The notes below the pieces were generated by a model. The model saw only the letters and a list, made by a program, of their open reading frames with translations. It had not been told where the DNA came from and searched no databases. Shown here piece after piece: positions 42,123 to 51,220 of a DNA stretch of 64,000 bases (within the stretch, counting starts at the first letter, position 1; every line of letters begins with the position of its first letter). The position numbers and the translations under genes are program-made. This stretch comes from Lachnospiraceae bacterium (GTDB lineage: Bacteria; Bacillota; Clostridia; Lachnospirales; Lachnospiraceae): the NCBI GenBank assembly GCA_002892395.1, contig NBBL01000001.1, positions 62,589-126,588 of the forward strand, in the 5' to 3' direction.

Positions 42123-42133
42123 GTTGTATCCGT

Positions 42134-42526
42134 TTAATCTGTGGACTCTTCAAAGACTTCCGCCGCCTTTGCCCTGGCCTCCGGCGAGATCCTGCTGTCA
42201 GCGGTGAAGTGATTGATCACATCGGGGACCATGTCGATCAATTTTGCAAATGCATCCTGATTTCGGACATTAACAAGCTTTGTCGCCCCGTTCTGAATAA
42301 TGAGCACGGCAGCAGGCGTCATCTTTGTATTCATGCCCCCTGCGCCGTTTTCCTTCGATGCGTTGGAGAACACGCCCGCAGCCATCCCGCAGGAAACATC
42401 CACCAGCGGAATGATAATGGCATCTCCGATCCGCTGCGGTTCTCCCACCACCGTTTTTGTCGTGATAAAATTGCTCATTCCCTGAAACAAGGATGCAGCC
42501 TGTGCAGAAAATTTGTTGTCAGCCAT
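42134..42526 (-). CDS. GerW (YtfJ) family spore protein
   Basis: In Bacillus, GerW is needed for lysozyme production during spore germination, but the family is wider. The protein (130 residues) shows its signature VVGEPQRIGDAIIIPLVDVSCGMAAG and VLIIQNGATKLVNVRN. The ATG at 42526 follows GGAGG by 6 nt and lies in the 3' end of the DUF2953 gene. The presence suggests a lineage with a spore-forming ancestry; it does not prove sporulation. Confidence 0.92.
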   Translation of the reverse strand: MADNKFSAQAASLFQGMSNFITTKTVVGEPQRIGDAIIIPLVDVSCGMAAGVFSNASKENGAGGMNTKMTPAAVLIIQNGATKLVNVRNQDAFAKLIDMVPDVINHFTADSRISPEARAKAAEVFEESTD

Positions 42527-43487
42527 GTTCTTCCTCCGTTTCATACTTCGTGTTTCGACAGTTTACTCTTTGCCGTTTTCGCTTCTGATAATTTTCGTAT
42601 ACGTATCGGCAGTCCCGATCGCGCCAAACCCGAAGCCCCGCTATAAGAAGGACAATCAGACGGATTCTTCCCTTCAGGCTGAGTTCCCCGTCCAGCACCG
42701 TCCGGTCAAATATGGGCTGAATCGTAAGACGGTCCCGGTACAAGGGCAAAAGCAGCGCTGCCGCCGCGCAAATCTGACCGGTTGTAAACGGATCGTCAAA
42801 TCCGAAGCGAAGACACCCGTCCATGCTGCGCGGAAGGAGCTCCTTCAGGATCCGGGAAAGCGCCTGTCTCAGCCTGCGAAATGCGCGCTTGGTTCTCTCA
42901 TGACGAAAAAAAGAAAGCTCCTCTCCGATTCGATCTCGAATCTCCTCTGCCTGTTCCAAACGCTGCCATACCCGCGTCCGCCAATCCTTTTTCTGTTCCT
43001 GTTTCGTTGCTCTATGCACTTCCGTTTGATCCGGCCCGGCTTGACCGGTTTCCGTGTGCCTGACCTCTGTTTGATTCGGCTCGGTTGAAATCGGCTTTGA
43101 TTGTATCGGTTGCTCCGAATTCCAATCGGCAGTTTGACTCATGCGTTTTTCTCCTTCCCTGGTCTTTTCAGAGAGAGACGCAGCTTCCCCGGCTGTGTGC
43201 TCGGGAGGGGAAGAAGGCTTTTTTTGATTGTTCCAAATAGATGAGCGGAGTAAACAAAGCTCCATATGCAGCGAATCGGCGTAACGAACACGAAAGCAGA
43301 ACGCGCGCAGCAGCCAGCTGATATCAAAGGCCACATGCAGCGCATGATGATAGGAGGTCTCACCCCGGTAGCGAAACGGAACGAACAGGAGTAGAAACAG
43401 GAGAAGAAAAAGCAGAGCGAGAATGACAAGGAATGCAATGCCGAGTCCCTTAAGAATGAGCAGTACCACAGAAAGCATCGATGTCAA
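42519..43487 (-). CDS. DUF2953 domain membrane protein (YtfI-like), with expanded linker
   Basis: The N-terminal membrane helix (residues 5-36, a long Leu/Phe run) and the C-terminal part (FGFDDPFTTGQICAAAALL, FDRTVLDGELSLKGRIRLIVLL) fit DUF2953, the usual upstream partner of GerW. Between them a polar region of about 90 residues (100-190) contains Thr/Glu/Gln-rich degenerate repeats (TEVRHTETGQAGPDQTEVH). It overlaps gerW by 8 bp. Molecular function is unknown. Confidence 0.82.
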   Translation of the reverse strand: MTSMLSVVLLILKGLGIAFLVILALLFLLLFLLLFVPFRYRGETSYHHALHVAFDISWLLRAFCFRVRYADSLHMELCLLRSSIWNNQKKPSSPPEHTAGEAASLSEKTREGEKRMSQTADWNSEQPIQSKPISTEPNQTEVRHTETGQAGPDQTEVHRATKQEQKKDWRTRVWQRLEQAEEIRDRIGEELSFFRHERTKRAFRRLRQALSRILKELLPRSMDGCLRFGFDDPFTTGQICAAAALLLPLYRDRLTIQPIFDRTVLDGELSLKGRIRLIVLLIAGLRVWRDRDCRYVYENYQKRKRQRVNCRNTKYETEEEHG

Positions 43488-43767
43488 AGCTGTCTCCTTT
43501 CCGGTACAGATCCGTCACAATTTGAACGACCACCTCAAATGCCTCCCTCCGGCTCAGGGCAATGCCGATCACCAGAGGATCCTGCTCCAGAATATGTCGC
43601 TTCTGAAATGCGGATTGTCTGTAAATGTCCAGGAGTCCGTCGGAATGCAAGGCTCTTGTAATCACATACACAGAGGGCAGGCTTTTTCCCTCTCGAATTC
43701 CGGTCAGAATGGCAGTTCGATGCTTCGCAGCATAAGTTCCGGCGTACAGCTTCGCATACCAGCGCAT
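43450..43767 (-). CDS. Conserved hypothetical protein, 105 residues
   Basis: I do not recognise this protein. It has no signal peptide or membrane segment; it has a basic N-terminal half (YAAKHRTAILTGIREGKSLPSVYVITRAL) and a more acidic C-terminal half (IALSRREAFEVVVQIVTDLY). It starts 1 bp after cinA and overlaps DUF2953 by 38 bp, so it is co-transcribed. The gene density and overlap support it being real. Function unknown. Confidence 0.7.
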   Translation of the reverse strand: MRWYAKLYAGTYAAKHRTAILTGIREGKSLPSVYVITRALHSDGLLDIYRQSAFQKRHILEQDPLVIGIALSRREAFEVVVQIVTDLYRKGDSFDIDAFCGTAHS

Positions 43768-43768
43768 C

Positions 43769-44338
43769 TTACTCTTTACTCTCCGCCATGGTTTTTTTCA
43801 GGAGACGAAGCGCGCTTTCAACCGCCTGTGCTCTGACCGCAGCCCGATCCCCCTCAAAGTGATATTCCTTGACCGTCACCTTGTCGTTTAGGCAACAGGC
43901 AATAAAAACCAGTCCCACCGGGATCTCCTCCGTGCCCCCGTCCGGACCTGCAATTCCGGTGACGGAAAGGGAGATATCCGCATTTGCTTCAAATACGGCG
44001 CCGATTGCCATCTCTCTGGCAGTCTGCCTGCTGACCGCCCCGTATTTTTTCAAGGTAGATTTTCTCACATTCAGGAGTTTTCGCTTGGCCTTGTTGGAAT
44101 ACGTAACGTACCCCTCCTGAAATACCTCGGAAACGCCGGGAATGTCCACCAGTTTCCCTGCCAGGAGTCCTCCGGTACAGGATTCTGCTGTCGCAATGGT
44201 CAGGCCCCTCTTTTTCAGATGCTTCACACAGGAAGCGACAAGCTTTTCAAGGGAAGCAGTCTGCTCCCGCTTCGGTTTGGTTTCCTGTTCCTGCACTGCT
44301 TCGGTCTCCGCATCCAAATGAACGCACTCCGATCTCAT
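43769..44338 (-). CDS. pncC: CinA C-terminal (PncC) nicotinamide-nucleotide amidase
   Basis: PncC deamidates NMN, recycling pyridine nucleotides; in naturally competent Firmicutes full-length CinA also carries this domain. Motifs: TIATAESCTGGLLAGKLVDIPGVSEVF (two segments), YSNKAKRKLLNV, GIAGPDGGTEEIPVGLVFIA. Only the C-terminal domain is present (about 160 residues) with a charged N-terminal extension of about 30. It abuts pgsA, a common Firmicutes order (pgsA-cinA). Confidence 0.93.
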   Translation of the reverse strand: MRSECVHLDAETEAVQEQETKPKREQTASLEKLVASCVKHLKKRGLTIATAESCTGGLLAGKLVDIPGVSEVFQEGYVTYSNKAKRKLLNVRKSTLKKYGAVSRQTAREMAIGAVFEANADISLSVTGIAGPDGGTEEIPVGLVFIACCLNDKVTVKEYHFEGDRAAVRAQAVESALRLLKKTMAESKE

Positions 44339-44893
44339 TTATTCTGTCCTTTCCTCAAGCACCTTACGATTTTTACAGAGATAATCCAAGAGAGAAATTA
44401 CGGTGAGAACCGTCATCAGAACGGTAAGGAATCGACAGACCCCTCCCCACCAGTCGGTGGGGACAGGCAAAAGCAGGGCGATGATGCAGGCCATCTGACT
44501 GACGGTTTTTGACTTTCCCCATATACTTGCAGCAATGACGATCCCCTGCTCCGCAGCCACCAATCGAAAGCCGCTGATAATAAATTCCCTTGCCACAACA
44601 ATCAGAACGACCCACGCCGGAAGCAACGAGAGGGAGATCATACTGATCAAGGCGGAGCAAACAAGAAGCTTGTCTGCCAGCGGATCCATGAATTTTCCGA
44701 AATTGGTTACAAGATGACAGGTTCTTGCAATTTTTCCGTCCAGATAATCGGTTATACTTGCGATGCAGAAAAGACAGAGAGCAAGAATCCGAAAGCCTGT
44801 GTTTTCCCCGTTTTCCAGCAATAGAAACAGCACAAACAGAGGAACCATGAGCATGCGGCTGATCGTCAGTTTATTCGGAAGATTCCAGATCAT
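44339..44893 (-). CDS. pgsA: CDP-diacylglycerol-glycerol-3-phosphate 3-phosphatidyltransferase
   Basis: PgsA makes phosphatidylglycerol phosphate in the membrane. The CDP-alcohol phosphotransferase motif is spread across DYLDGKIAR...FGKFMDPLADK, with all conserved Asp/Gly/Arg. Several hydrophobic helices; 184 residues is usual. The start overlaps the rimO stop by 4 bp (ATGA). Confidence 0.96.
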   Translation of the reverse strand: MIWNLPNKLTISRMLMVPLFVLFLLLENGENTGFRILALCLFCIASITDYLDGKIARTCHLVTNFGKFMDPLADKLLVCSALISMISLSLLPAWVVLIVVAREFIISGFRLVAAEQGIVIAASIWGKSKTVSQMACIIALLLPVPTDWWGGVCRFLTVLMTVLTVISLLDYLCKNRKVLEERTE

Positions 44894-46212
44894 ATCAGTT
44901 CTCCTCTCAAGTCATATTCCGAAGCCTCTGTAACCAGAACCTTTACAAATTCCCCCGAGAGCAATTCCCGCTCAGAATCAAAGAACAGGTATCCGTCCAC
45001 ATCCGGTGCGTCCATGTACGTCCGCCCCACGTATGTCTGATTTTCCGGGAGATACCCTTCCACCAGAACATCCATAACGGAACCGATTTTTTCCTTCAAC
45101 TTATCCCGGGAAATGGTTTGCTGGAGCTTCATAATCTCGTCCCGGCGCTTTTCCTTGGTGCGCTGCGTCAATTGTCCAGAGTAACGGGCCGCGGCGGTGC
45201 CCTCCTCCTGCGAGTACGGAAACACCCCCAGCCGGTCGAATCTCATGGCTTTAACGAACTGGAGCAGCTCCCGGTGGTCAGCTTCGGTCTCTCCCGGGAA
45301 TCCGCTGATCAGGGTCGTCCGAAGGGCAATATCCGGCATGGCCGCGCGAAGCTTTGAGATCAGTGCAATCAAATCCGCTTTTCCGGTACGGCGCCCCATT
45401 CGCTTCAGTACGGAATCGTTTGCATGCTGAATCGGAAGATCCAGATAGCGGCAAATTTTCTTCTCTTTTGCCATGCAGGCGATCAAATCCTCCGTGATCT
45501 CCTCCGGGTAACAGTAAAGGATGCGAATCCAGCGGATTCCTTTTACGCGACACAGCTTGCGAAGCAGAGTGGGAAGCTTCTTTTTTCCGTAGAGATCCTT
45601 TCCGTACACCGTGGTCTCCTGAGCAACCAGAATCAGCTCCTTCACGCCTGCGGCTGCCATCTGCTCCGCCTGTGCCACCAGAGCCTCCATAGGGTAGCTG
45701 CGGTACTGCCCCCGAAGGGACGGAATAATGCAGTAGGTACAGTGCTTGTCACAGCCCTCGGCGATTTTTAAGTAGCCGCAGCAGCCAAAGGCAGATATCA
45801 ACCGCTTTTCGGAAACTGCCGGAAGCCGATCCAGATCCAAGAATGCCTGTACCCGTTCTCCCTCCAGCACGCGGTTCAGGACTTCTTCTATTTTATCATA
45901 CGATGCGGTTCCGACAACGGCATCGATCTCTGGAATTTCCTGCAGCACCTCTTCTTTGTAGCGCTCCGCCATGCATCCGGTTACGATCAGCGCTTTCAGA
46001 GAACCTTTTTTCTTCCATTCCGCCGCATCCAGAATCGCGCGGATGCTTTCATCCTTGGCGTCCAGAATGAAGCAGCAGGTATTGACGATCATCACATCCG
46101 CTTCACCGGGGTCGTCAGTAACAGAAACATTCCCCCGGTTCAAAAAACCCAGCATCATTTCAGAGTCAACCAGATTTTTATCGCATCCGAGGGATATCAT
46201 GCAAAGCTTCAT
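44890..46212 (-). CDS. rimO: Ribosomal protein S12 methylthiotransferase RimO
   Basis: RimO thiomethylates Asp88 of S12 with two Fe-S clusters. The N-terminal MTTase domain has three cysteines (SLGCDKN, NTCCFI, VTGCMAERY), the radical-SAM motif is CDKHCTYC, and the C-terminal TRAM domain is present (LVEGYLPENQTYVGRTYMD in two parts). 440 residues is normal. RimO is preferred over MiaB by the MKLCMISLGCDKNLVDSE start. It overlaps rpoZ by 4 bp. Confidence 0.95.
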   Translation of the reverse strand: MKLCMISLGCDKNLVDSEMMLGFLNRGNVSVTDDPGEADVMIVNTCCFILDAKDESIRAILDAAEWKKKGSLKALIVTGCMAERYKEEVLQEIPEIDAVVGTASYDKIEEVLNRVLEGERVQAFLDLDRLPAVSEKRLISAFGCCGYLKIAEGCDKHCTYCIIPSLRGQYRSYPMEALVAQAEQMAAAGVKELILVAQETTVYGKDLYGKKKLPTLLRKLCRVKGIRWIRILYCYPEEITEDLIACMAKEKKICRYLDLPIQHANDSVLKRMGRRTGKADLIALISKLRAAMPDIALRTTLISGFPGETEADHRELLQFVKAMRFDRLGVFPYSQEEGTAAARYSGQLTQRTKEKRRDEIMKLQQTISRDKLKEKIGSVMDVLVEGYLPENQTYVGRTYMDAPDVDGYLFFDSERELLSGEFVKVLVTEASEYDLRGELI

Positions 46213-46478
46213 ACGGTTTCATTTCCATTGTTTGCTGAGGGTGCTTCTTCTTCGTCACCGACGATTTTCACCTTGCCCTTGTACAGCTCCTCAATCGCCA
46301 CGGAGAGGGCCTTTTTCCCGAGAGAAGGTACCTCCGCCTCCTCCCCGGCAATCAGCTGCCTCGCCCGCTTTGCGGTGGCGATCACAATGGAATAGCGGCT
46401 CTGCACCACCGGCTGCTCTCCCGGCTCCACATCGCTGTTAACTGCTTCAATAATTTCCGTATAAGATGGATGTAACAT
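46209..46478 (-). CDS. rpoZ: RNA polymerase omega subunit
   Basis: A small (89 residues) RpoZ with the conserved SRYSIVIATAKRARQLIAG helix and the KALSVAIEELYKGKVKI segment. Omega assists folding of the beta' subunit. Directly after gmk (stop and start overlap by one base), as in most Firmicutes. Confidence 0.95.
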   Translation of the reverse strand: MLHPSYTEIIEAVNSDVEPGEQPVVQSRYSIVIATAKRARQLIAGEEAEVPSLGKKALSVAIEELYKGKVKIVGDEEEAPSANNGNETV

Positions 46479-47119
46479 TATGGTTCCTCCTTCAGAAAAT
46501 ACCTGGTCAAATCATCCCGCAAAGCATCTGCAAAAGCCCGGTTGTGGCACATCCTGAGGTGCTGGGCACAAATAAGGCGATGCAGCTCCTCTGCAGCCGT
46601 ATCCAAGTCGTCGTTTACCAGCAGATAATCGTAGTCCGGCATCCAACGGCTTTCTTCCGCTGCCCGGCACAGTCTGGCAGAAATCTGCTCTCTCGTCTCG
46701 GTTCCTCTTCCAAGCAGCCGGGTGCGAAGGGTCTTGGCATCAGGCGGCGCAATAAAAATGAGAACTGCTTCCGGAAAATGTTCCCGGATCTTCAGCGCAC
46801 CTTGAATCTCAATTTCCAGCAGTACGTCCGTTCCCTTTTCCAGTTCCGTTTCCACAAAGCGCTTCGGTGTGCCGTAGTAGTTGTTGACATAGGAGACATA
46901 TTCCACCAGCTCCCTCTGTGCAATCATCTGTTCAAAGCGATCTTTCGTCACGAAAAAGTAATCTCTTCCGTTCACTTCTCCGGGGCGCGGGGCCCGTGTT
47001 GTGGCCGAAACGGAAAGCCTGTAGGTTGAATTCCCGTCGATCAGCTTATGAATCAGTGTCCCTTTTCCGGCTCCGGAAAAACCGGACACCACTACAAGTA
47101 ACCCTTTTGCTTTGCTCAT
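46478..47119 (-). CDS. gmk: Guanylate kinase
   Basis: Gmk phosphorylates GMP to GDP. Motifs: VVVSGFSGAGKGTLIHKL (P-loop), SVSATTRAPRPGEVNGRDYFFV and GTDVLLEIEIQGALKI. The ATG at 47119 is chosen (GGAGAG upstream, normal N-terminus MSKAKGLLVVVSGFSG); a longer frame from 47173 overlaps yicC. The gene sits in the yicC-gmk-rpoZ order typical of Firmicutes. Confidence 0.97.
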   Translation of the reverse strand: MSKAKGLLVVVSGFSGAGKGTLIHKLIDGNSTYRLSVSATTRAPRPGEVNGRDYFFVTKDRFEQMIAQRELVEYVSYVNNYYGTPKRFVETELEKGTDVLLEIEIQGALKIREHFPEAVLIFIAPPDAKTLRTRLLGRGTETREQISARLCRAAEESRWMPDYDYLLVNDDLDTAAEELHRLICAQHLRMCHNRAFADALRDDLTRYFLKEEP

Positions 47120-47135
47120 ATGCTCTCCAGACTGC

Positions 47136-48017
47136 TTATTCGATATTCTGTACCTGTTCTCGGATTTTTTCAATCGTCGTTTTTAACAGAATGGCCTGAT
47201 CCGAAAGTGTAAGATCCGCGGACTTGCTCAGCGTCGTATTTGCCTCCCGGTTCATCTCCTGCGCGAGAAAATCCAGCTTACGCCCGACTGCGCCGCCTTC
47301 TTCCAGCACCTTCTTTACCGCGGCAATATGACTTTTCAGGCGAACCATTTCCTCGTCGACACAGATCTTGTCCGCATAGATTACAAGCTCTGCTGCAATC
47401 CGGCTCTCATCTGCTGCGCCGTCCGAAAGCACCTCCCGGATTCGATCGCGGAGCGTTGCCCGGTACTCCTCAAGAATGGACGGAGCCCTCTCGGAAATAA
47501 CGTCCAGTGCATCGTTCATTCCGGCCAGCTTTTTTAAAATATCCTGCTTCAGGTTTTCCCCCTCCGCCTCTCGCGAAAGGACAAAGCGTTCACAGGCCTC
47601 CCTAAGCCCCTGTTCCAGAACGGACCAAAGGAGTGCTTCGTCCACATCTCCCTCCTCCGATGTAATGACGTCGGGGAAGCGAGCAAGGGTGGAAGCTTTG
47701 ACATCGTCTTCCACGCCCAACTCACGGCTGATTTCTCTGCAGTAGGTGAGGTAAGCAGCTGCCAGCTCAGGGTGGTAGCGCAATGTCTCCTGACCGCCCA
47801 GATCATGTTCAAGACTGAGGTATAAATCCACCTTTCCGCGCTGAATATATTGCTTCAGAACGCCCCGGATTGATGCCTCGAAGCGATTAAACAGCCTGGG
47901 CATTCGGATGTTCAGATCAAAATACCGGTGGTTGACGGATTTTAATTCCACCTCCACCCGACAGGATTCGTTCATGGATTCCGATCTTCCGTAGCCGGTC
48001 ATACTTCTGATCTTCAT
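47136..48017 (-). CDS. yicC: YicC family endoribonuclease
   Basis: YicC-type proteins are stress-linked endoribonucleases. It starts MKIRSMTGYGRSE and has VELKSVNHRYFDLNIRMPR and the C-terminal DUF1732 part KLDFLAQEMNREANTTLSKS. About 293 residues. The ATG at 48017 follows GGAGAGG by 9 nt; a longer frame from 48044 has no support. First gene of a long operon with promoter 48059-48087. Confidence 0.95.
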   Translation of the reverse strand: MKIRSMTGYGRSESMNESCRVEVELKSVNHRYFDLNIRMPRLFNRFEASIRGVLKQYIQRGKVDLYLSLEHDLGGQETLRYHPELAAAYLTYCREISRELGVEDDVKASTLARFPDVITSEEGDVDEALLWSVLEQGLREACERFVLSREAEGENLKQDILKKLAGMNDALDVISERAPSILEEYRATLRDRIREVLSDGAADESRIAAELVIYADKICVDEEMVRLKSHIAAVKKVLEEGGAVGRKLDFLAQEMNREANTTLSKSADLTLSDQAILLKTTIEKIREQVQNIE

Positions 48018-48058
48018 GGGTTTTGCCCTCTCCTTGCCATTCAACAGGAATTGAATGT

Positions 48059-48087
48059 ATTATAAAGCCTATGAAACGTCAAGTCAA
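48059..48087 (-). promoter_or_regulatory. Promoter of the yicC-gmk-rpoZ operon
   Basis: On the minus strand TTGACT (48082-48087) and TATAAT (48059-48064) are 17 bp apart. Confidence 0.88.
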
Positions 48088-48113
48088 ACGCTTACTTTTT
48101 CAGGGATCCGCTC

Positions 48114-48142
48114 TTGCTTTTATGCTGTCCGTCCCCTATAAT
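48114..48142 (+). promoter_or_regulatory. Candidate promoter of yifB-dprA
   Basis: TTGCTT (48114-48119) and TATAAT (48137-48142) are 17 bp apart. It implies an unusually long leader of about 290 nt. Confidence 0.72.
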
Positions 48143-48436
48143 ACCCCACAGATACAGATTCATGTTTTCATTCTTCTGTTTGGACTTATCTTTTTCTGCT
48201 TTTCCCCGGTGTTTTTCTTTTTCTGATGCTGTTTCCCGGTGCCAGTCCTTATTCCGATCCCATTCCCTGTTTCCAGGTGTTTTCTCCTACCTGATCCTTC
48301 CTCAGAAAGCCTTTTTTTCGATGAAGGTGCCCTTCTTTGATTTCACATTTCACACAGTTTTTTCTTCTCTTTATTTTTTCTTCTCTTTTTTTCATTGTTT
48401 CCATTCCAAAAACCGAACGATACGAAAGGAGTTCTT

Positions 48437-50026
48437 ATGCTCAGTAAAGTGTACGGAGCAGGCTTACTCGGAACCGAGGGGGTTTTGGTTTGCTGTGAAG
48501 CCAATGTGGAAAACGGATTTCCGCAAATCACCGTCATCGGTTCCCTCTCCTCTGCGGCGCGGGAGGCTGTCGACCGAATCAGAACTGCCGCTTCAAACAG
48601 CGGGATTCATCTTGAGCCGAAGCATGTGACAATTAACCTTTCTCCTGCTGATTTCAGAAAAGAGGGCTGCGGCTACGATCTTCCGATTGCCGCTTCTCTC
48701 CTGTCCTCCTACGGACTGATTCCGGAGCAGGCGACGGACAGTACCCTTATGATCGGAGAACTGTCTCTCGGCGGAGAGGTGCTTTCGGTTCCGGGTGTTA
48801 TTTCCATGGTTTGTGCGGCCAGAGACGCCGGATTGACCCGCTGCTTTGTTCCCCGTCAAAATTTGCGGGAAGCCTCTGTCATCCGAGGGATCGCATGCTA
48901 CGGTGTATCCGCACTGTCCGAACTGCTTCGCATGCTGCGGGGGGAACAGGCTCTGCCGGAGCCCGCCGTCTATCAGGAAACAGAGGAATCTGCTTCGGAT
49001 CAGGCAGATTTTGGCGATGTCACCGGACAGGACAGTGTGAAGCGCGCCACTGTCCTGGCAGTGGCAGGGCGCCATAACCTTCTCTATGTGGGTTCGGCAG
49101 GAAGCGGAAAAAGCATGCTGGCAACGAGAATCCCCAATATTCTCCCGGGACTGACCATTGAAGAACGGATTCAAATTGCCAAGGTGTACAGCGTATCCGG
49201 TCTTCTTTCCGCAGAGAAGCCGCTTCCGTCTCTTCGGCCCTTCCGGGCCCCGCATCACACCATTACTGCGCAGGGAATGGCAGGAGGCGGAACGAATCCG
49301 AAGCCGGGAGAAATCTCGCTTGCATCTGCAGGCGTCCTGTTTCTCGATGAGCTTCCGGAATTTCGCGCGGAGACATTGGAAATTCTTCGGCAGCCGATGG
49401 AAGAAAAATGCGTGCATATTTCAAGATTGAGAAGGCGGGTTGACTTCCCCGCCGATTTTCAGCTGATTTGTGCCATGAACCCCTGTAAATGCGGGTTTTA
49501 TCCGGATCGCACCCGATGCCGCTGCAGCGAGTCCAGGGTGCAGAGCTATTTGAATCACATCAGCCGCCCTCTATTGGACCGAATTGATCTCTGTGTCGAG
49601 ACGCGGGCGGTTCCCTTTCACGAAATTTATCACAAAAAACCGGGGAAAGAAAATGATGCGCTGCGGCGGAAGGTAGAAGCAGTCAGAAGGATCCAGGAGC
49701 GGCGCTTTCAAGGCAGTTCCACCCGCTTTAACAGCGAGATGAATTTGGAGGAGATCAAACAATTCTGTCAAATCAGAGAATCGGAGGAGGCTATGCTGGA
49801 GCATTTTTACCGAAAGAACAATCTGTCTGCCCGGGGACTGCACAAGCTTTTGAAGGTCTCCCGCACCATCGCAGATTTTGAGAACAGCCAGTGCATCCGG
49901 CGGGAGCATCTCTGCGAAGCCATTGCTTATCGCGCACTGGAGTTTAAGTACTGGACACCGGCCTCCGCTTCCGAAGCCTACGAACAGACATATGGCATCG
50001 TCAAAATCCGAAGGACTCTCCCATGA
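48437..50026 (+). CDS. YifB/ComM-like Mg-chelatase-type AAA ATPase
   Basis: An N-terminal Lon-protease-like subdomain (EANVENGFPQITVIGSL, LSPADFRKEGCGYDLPIAASLL in parts) is followed by the AAA module with GSAGSGKSMLATRIP (Walker A), FLDELPEF (Walker B) and a C-terminal Mg_chelatase domain. In competent bacteria ComM helps branch migration during transformation. The ATG at 48437 has AAAGGAG 5 nt upstream; a longer frame from 48395 is unsupported. It overlaps dprA by 4 bp, the usual pairing. Confidence 0.93.
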   Translation: MLSKVYGAGLLGTEGVLVCCEANVENGFPQITVIGSLSSAAREAVDRIRTAASNSGIHLEPKHVTINLSPADFRKEGCGYDLPIAASLLSSYGLIPEQATDSTLMIGELSLGGEVLSVPGVISMVCAARDAGLTRCFVPRQNLREASVIRGIACYGVSALSELLRMLRGEQALPEPAVYQETEESASDQADFGDVTGQDSVKRATVLAVAGRHNLLYVGSAGSGKSMLATRIPNILPGLTIEERIQIAKVYSVSGLLSAEKPLPSLRPFRAPHHTITAQGMAGGGTNPKPGEISLASAGVLFLDELPEFRAETLEILRQPMEEKCVHISRLRRRVDFPADFQLICAMNPCKCGFYPDRTRCRCSESRVQSYLNHISRPLLDRIDLCVETRAVPFHEIYHKKPGKENDALRRKVEAVRRIQERRFQGSSTRFNSEMNLEEIKQFCQIRESEEAMLEHFYRKNNLSARGLHKLLKVSRTIADFENSQCIRREHLCEAIAYRALEFKYWTPASASEAYEQTYGIVKIRRTLP

Positions 50027-51180
50027 AAGAAAACACGGCTCTGATCACGAATGAAGACATGCTGTTGCTCCTATCCTGCCTCGGGTGCTCACGCAGCCGG
50101 ATCCGGCGCCTTCTCTCAGCGTTTCCGGCACTCGTTGAATTGACCGCCTGCCATCCCGGCGAATCCGACGCCCTCTGTCAAATGGAAAAGCTGCCCCTGC
50201 GGGCTCAGAAACTGCTTCATAATCCCACTGTCCTTACGTCTGCCGTGGAGGAAGAAAGGGGGCGGCTGAACGATCGCGGAATCCGATTCCTCACGCCCAG
50301 CGCTCCTGACTGGCCGCTTCGCTTGAACCGGATGGAGGATGCGCCGCTTTGGCTCTTTGTAAAGGGAACGCTCCCCCGGGAAGACCTTGCCGCCGTCTCC
50401 GTCATCGGGAGCCGGGATGCCAGCGCCTACGGGCTCAACATGGCAGGGATGATTGCAGAATCCCTGGTGACATGCGGCGTGACCGTTGTGAGCGGCATGG
50501 CCTCCGGCATTGATGCTGCCGCGCAGCGGGCAGCGCTCCGGGCAGGCGGAAACAGCCTTGCCATCCTGGGCTCCGGGATCAACATCTGCTACCCGAAGGA
50601 GAATTTTGACCTGTTTGATGCACTCATTCATACGCCGGGCTGCGGTGTCATCAGCGAATTTCCGCTGGATTCCGCCTCTGCGGCATGGCATTTCCCAGAT
50701 CGAAACCGTCTGATTGCAGCGTTGGGAGACTGCCTTGCACTGATCGAAGCAAGAAGTCAGCGATCCGGATCCATGATTACCGTCGGACAGGCGCTGGAGC
50801 AGGGGAAGGAGGTCTTTGCAGTGCCGGGGCGCATCACCGACCCCATGAGCATGGGCTGCAATGAGTTGATTCGAACCGGTGCGACTCCGCTGCTCTCCCC
50901 GGATGATATTCTGGAATATTTGTCCGGGTTCGGCGTTCTCCGCCCTGCCTGCTCTCCGGAGAACACCCGGCGGATCCCAAAGCTTCTGCTTCCGGAGAAC
51001 CCAAGTGAAAATCAGAAGCGGATCTGCGCCTGCCTAAGTGAAGAGCCCTGCTCTCTGGACGAAATCGTCCGGAAAACAGGGCTTCGAATCGGTGTCGCTA
51101 TGGAGGTTTTAATGGAGCTGGAGGACCTGGGGGCCGTACAGCATAACGGCGGAAACCGCTACAGTGCAGTCTATGGCTGA
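50023..51180 (+). CDS. dprA: DNA-processing protein DprA
   Basis: DprA loads RecA on incoming single-stranded DNA during transformation. The Rossmann-like core shows VIGSRDASAYGLNMAG, VSGMASGIDAAAQRAAL, AILGSGINICYP and RSGSMITVGQALEQGKEVFAVPGR (two segments); an N-terminal SAM-like part and a C-terminal winged-helix (residues about 320-385, CSLDEIVRKTGLRIGVAMEVLMELE) complete it. 385 residues. Translationally coupled to yifB (ATGA). Confidence 0.96.
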   Translation: MKENTALITNEDMLLLLSCLGCSRSRIRRLLSAFPALVELTACHPGESDALCQMEKLPLRAQKLLHNPTVLTSAVEEERGRLNDRGIRFLTPSAPDWPLRLNRMEDAPLWLFVKGTLPREDLAAVSVIGSRDASAYGLNMAGMIAESLVTCGVTVVSGMASGIDAAAQRAALRAGGNSLAILGSGINICYPKENFDLFDALIHTPGCGVISEFPLDSASAAWHFPDRNRLIAALGDCLALIEARSQRSGSMITVGQALEQGKEVFAVPGRITDPMSMGCNELIRTGATPLLSPDDILEYLSGFGVLRPACSPENTRRIPKLLLPENPSENQKRICACLSEEPCSLDEIVRKTGLRIGVAMEVLMELEDLGAVQHNGGNRYSAVYG

Positions 51181-51220
51181 CGGATCTTCCCTGACTCCGT
51201 TAACCGGATCATTCTTGTTT

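Larger units (their letters stand above)
48018..48436. other. Divergent 419-bp promoter region between yicC and yifB
   Basis: The left part holds back-to-back promoters for yicC (minus) and yifB (plus). From about 48143 to 48430 lies a long, strongly pyrimidine-rich plus-strand leader with T/C tracts near 48360-48400 and two TTYCCCGGTG copies near 48204 and 48233. No gene is seen; open frames there are composition artefacts. Confidence 0.6.
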
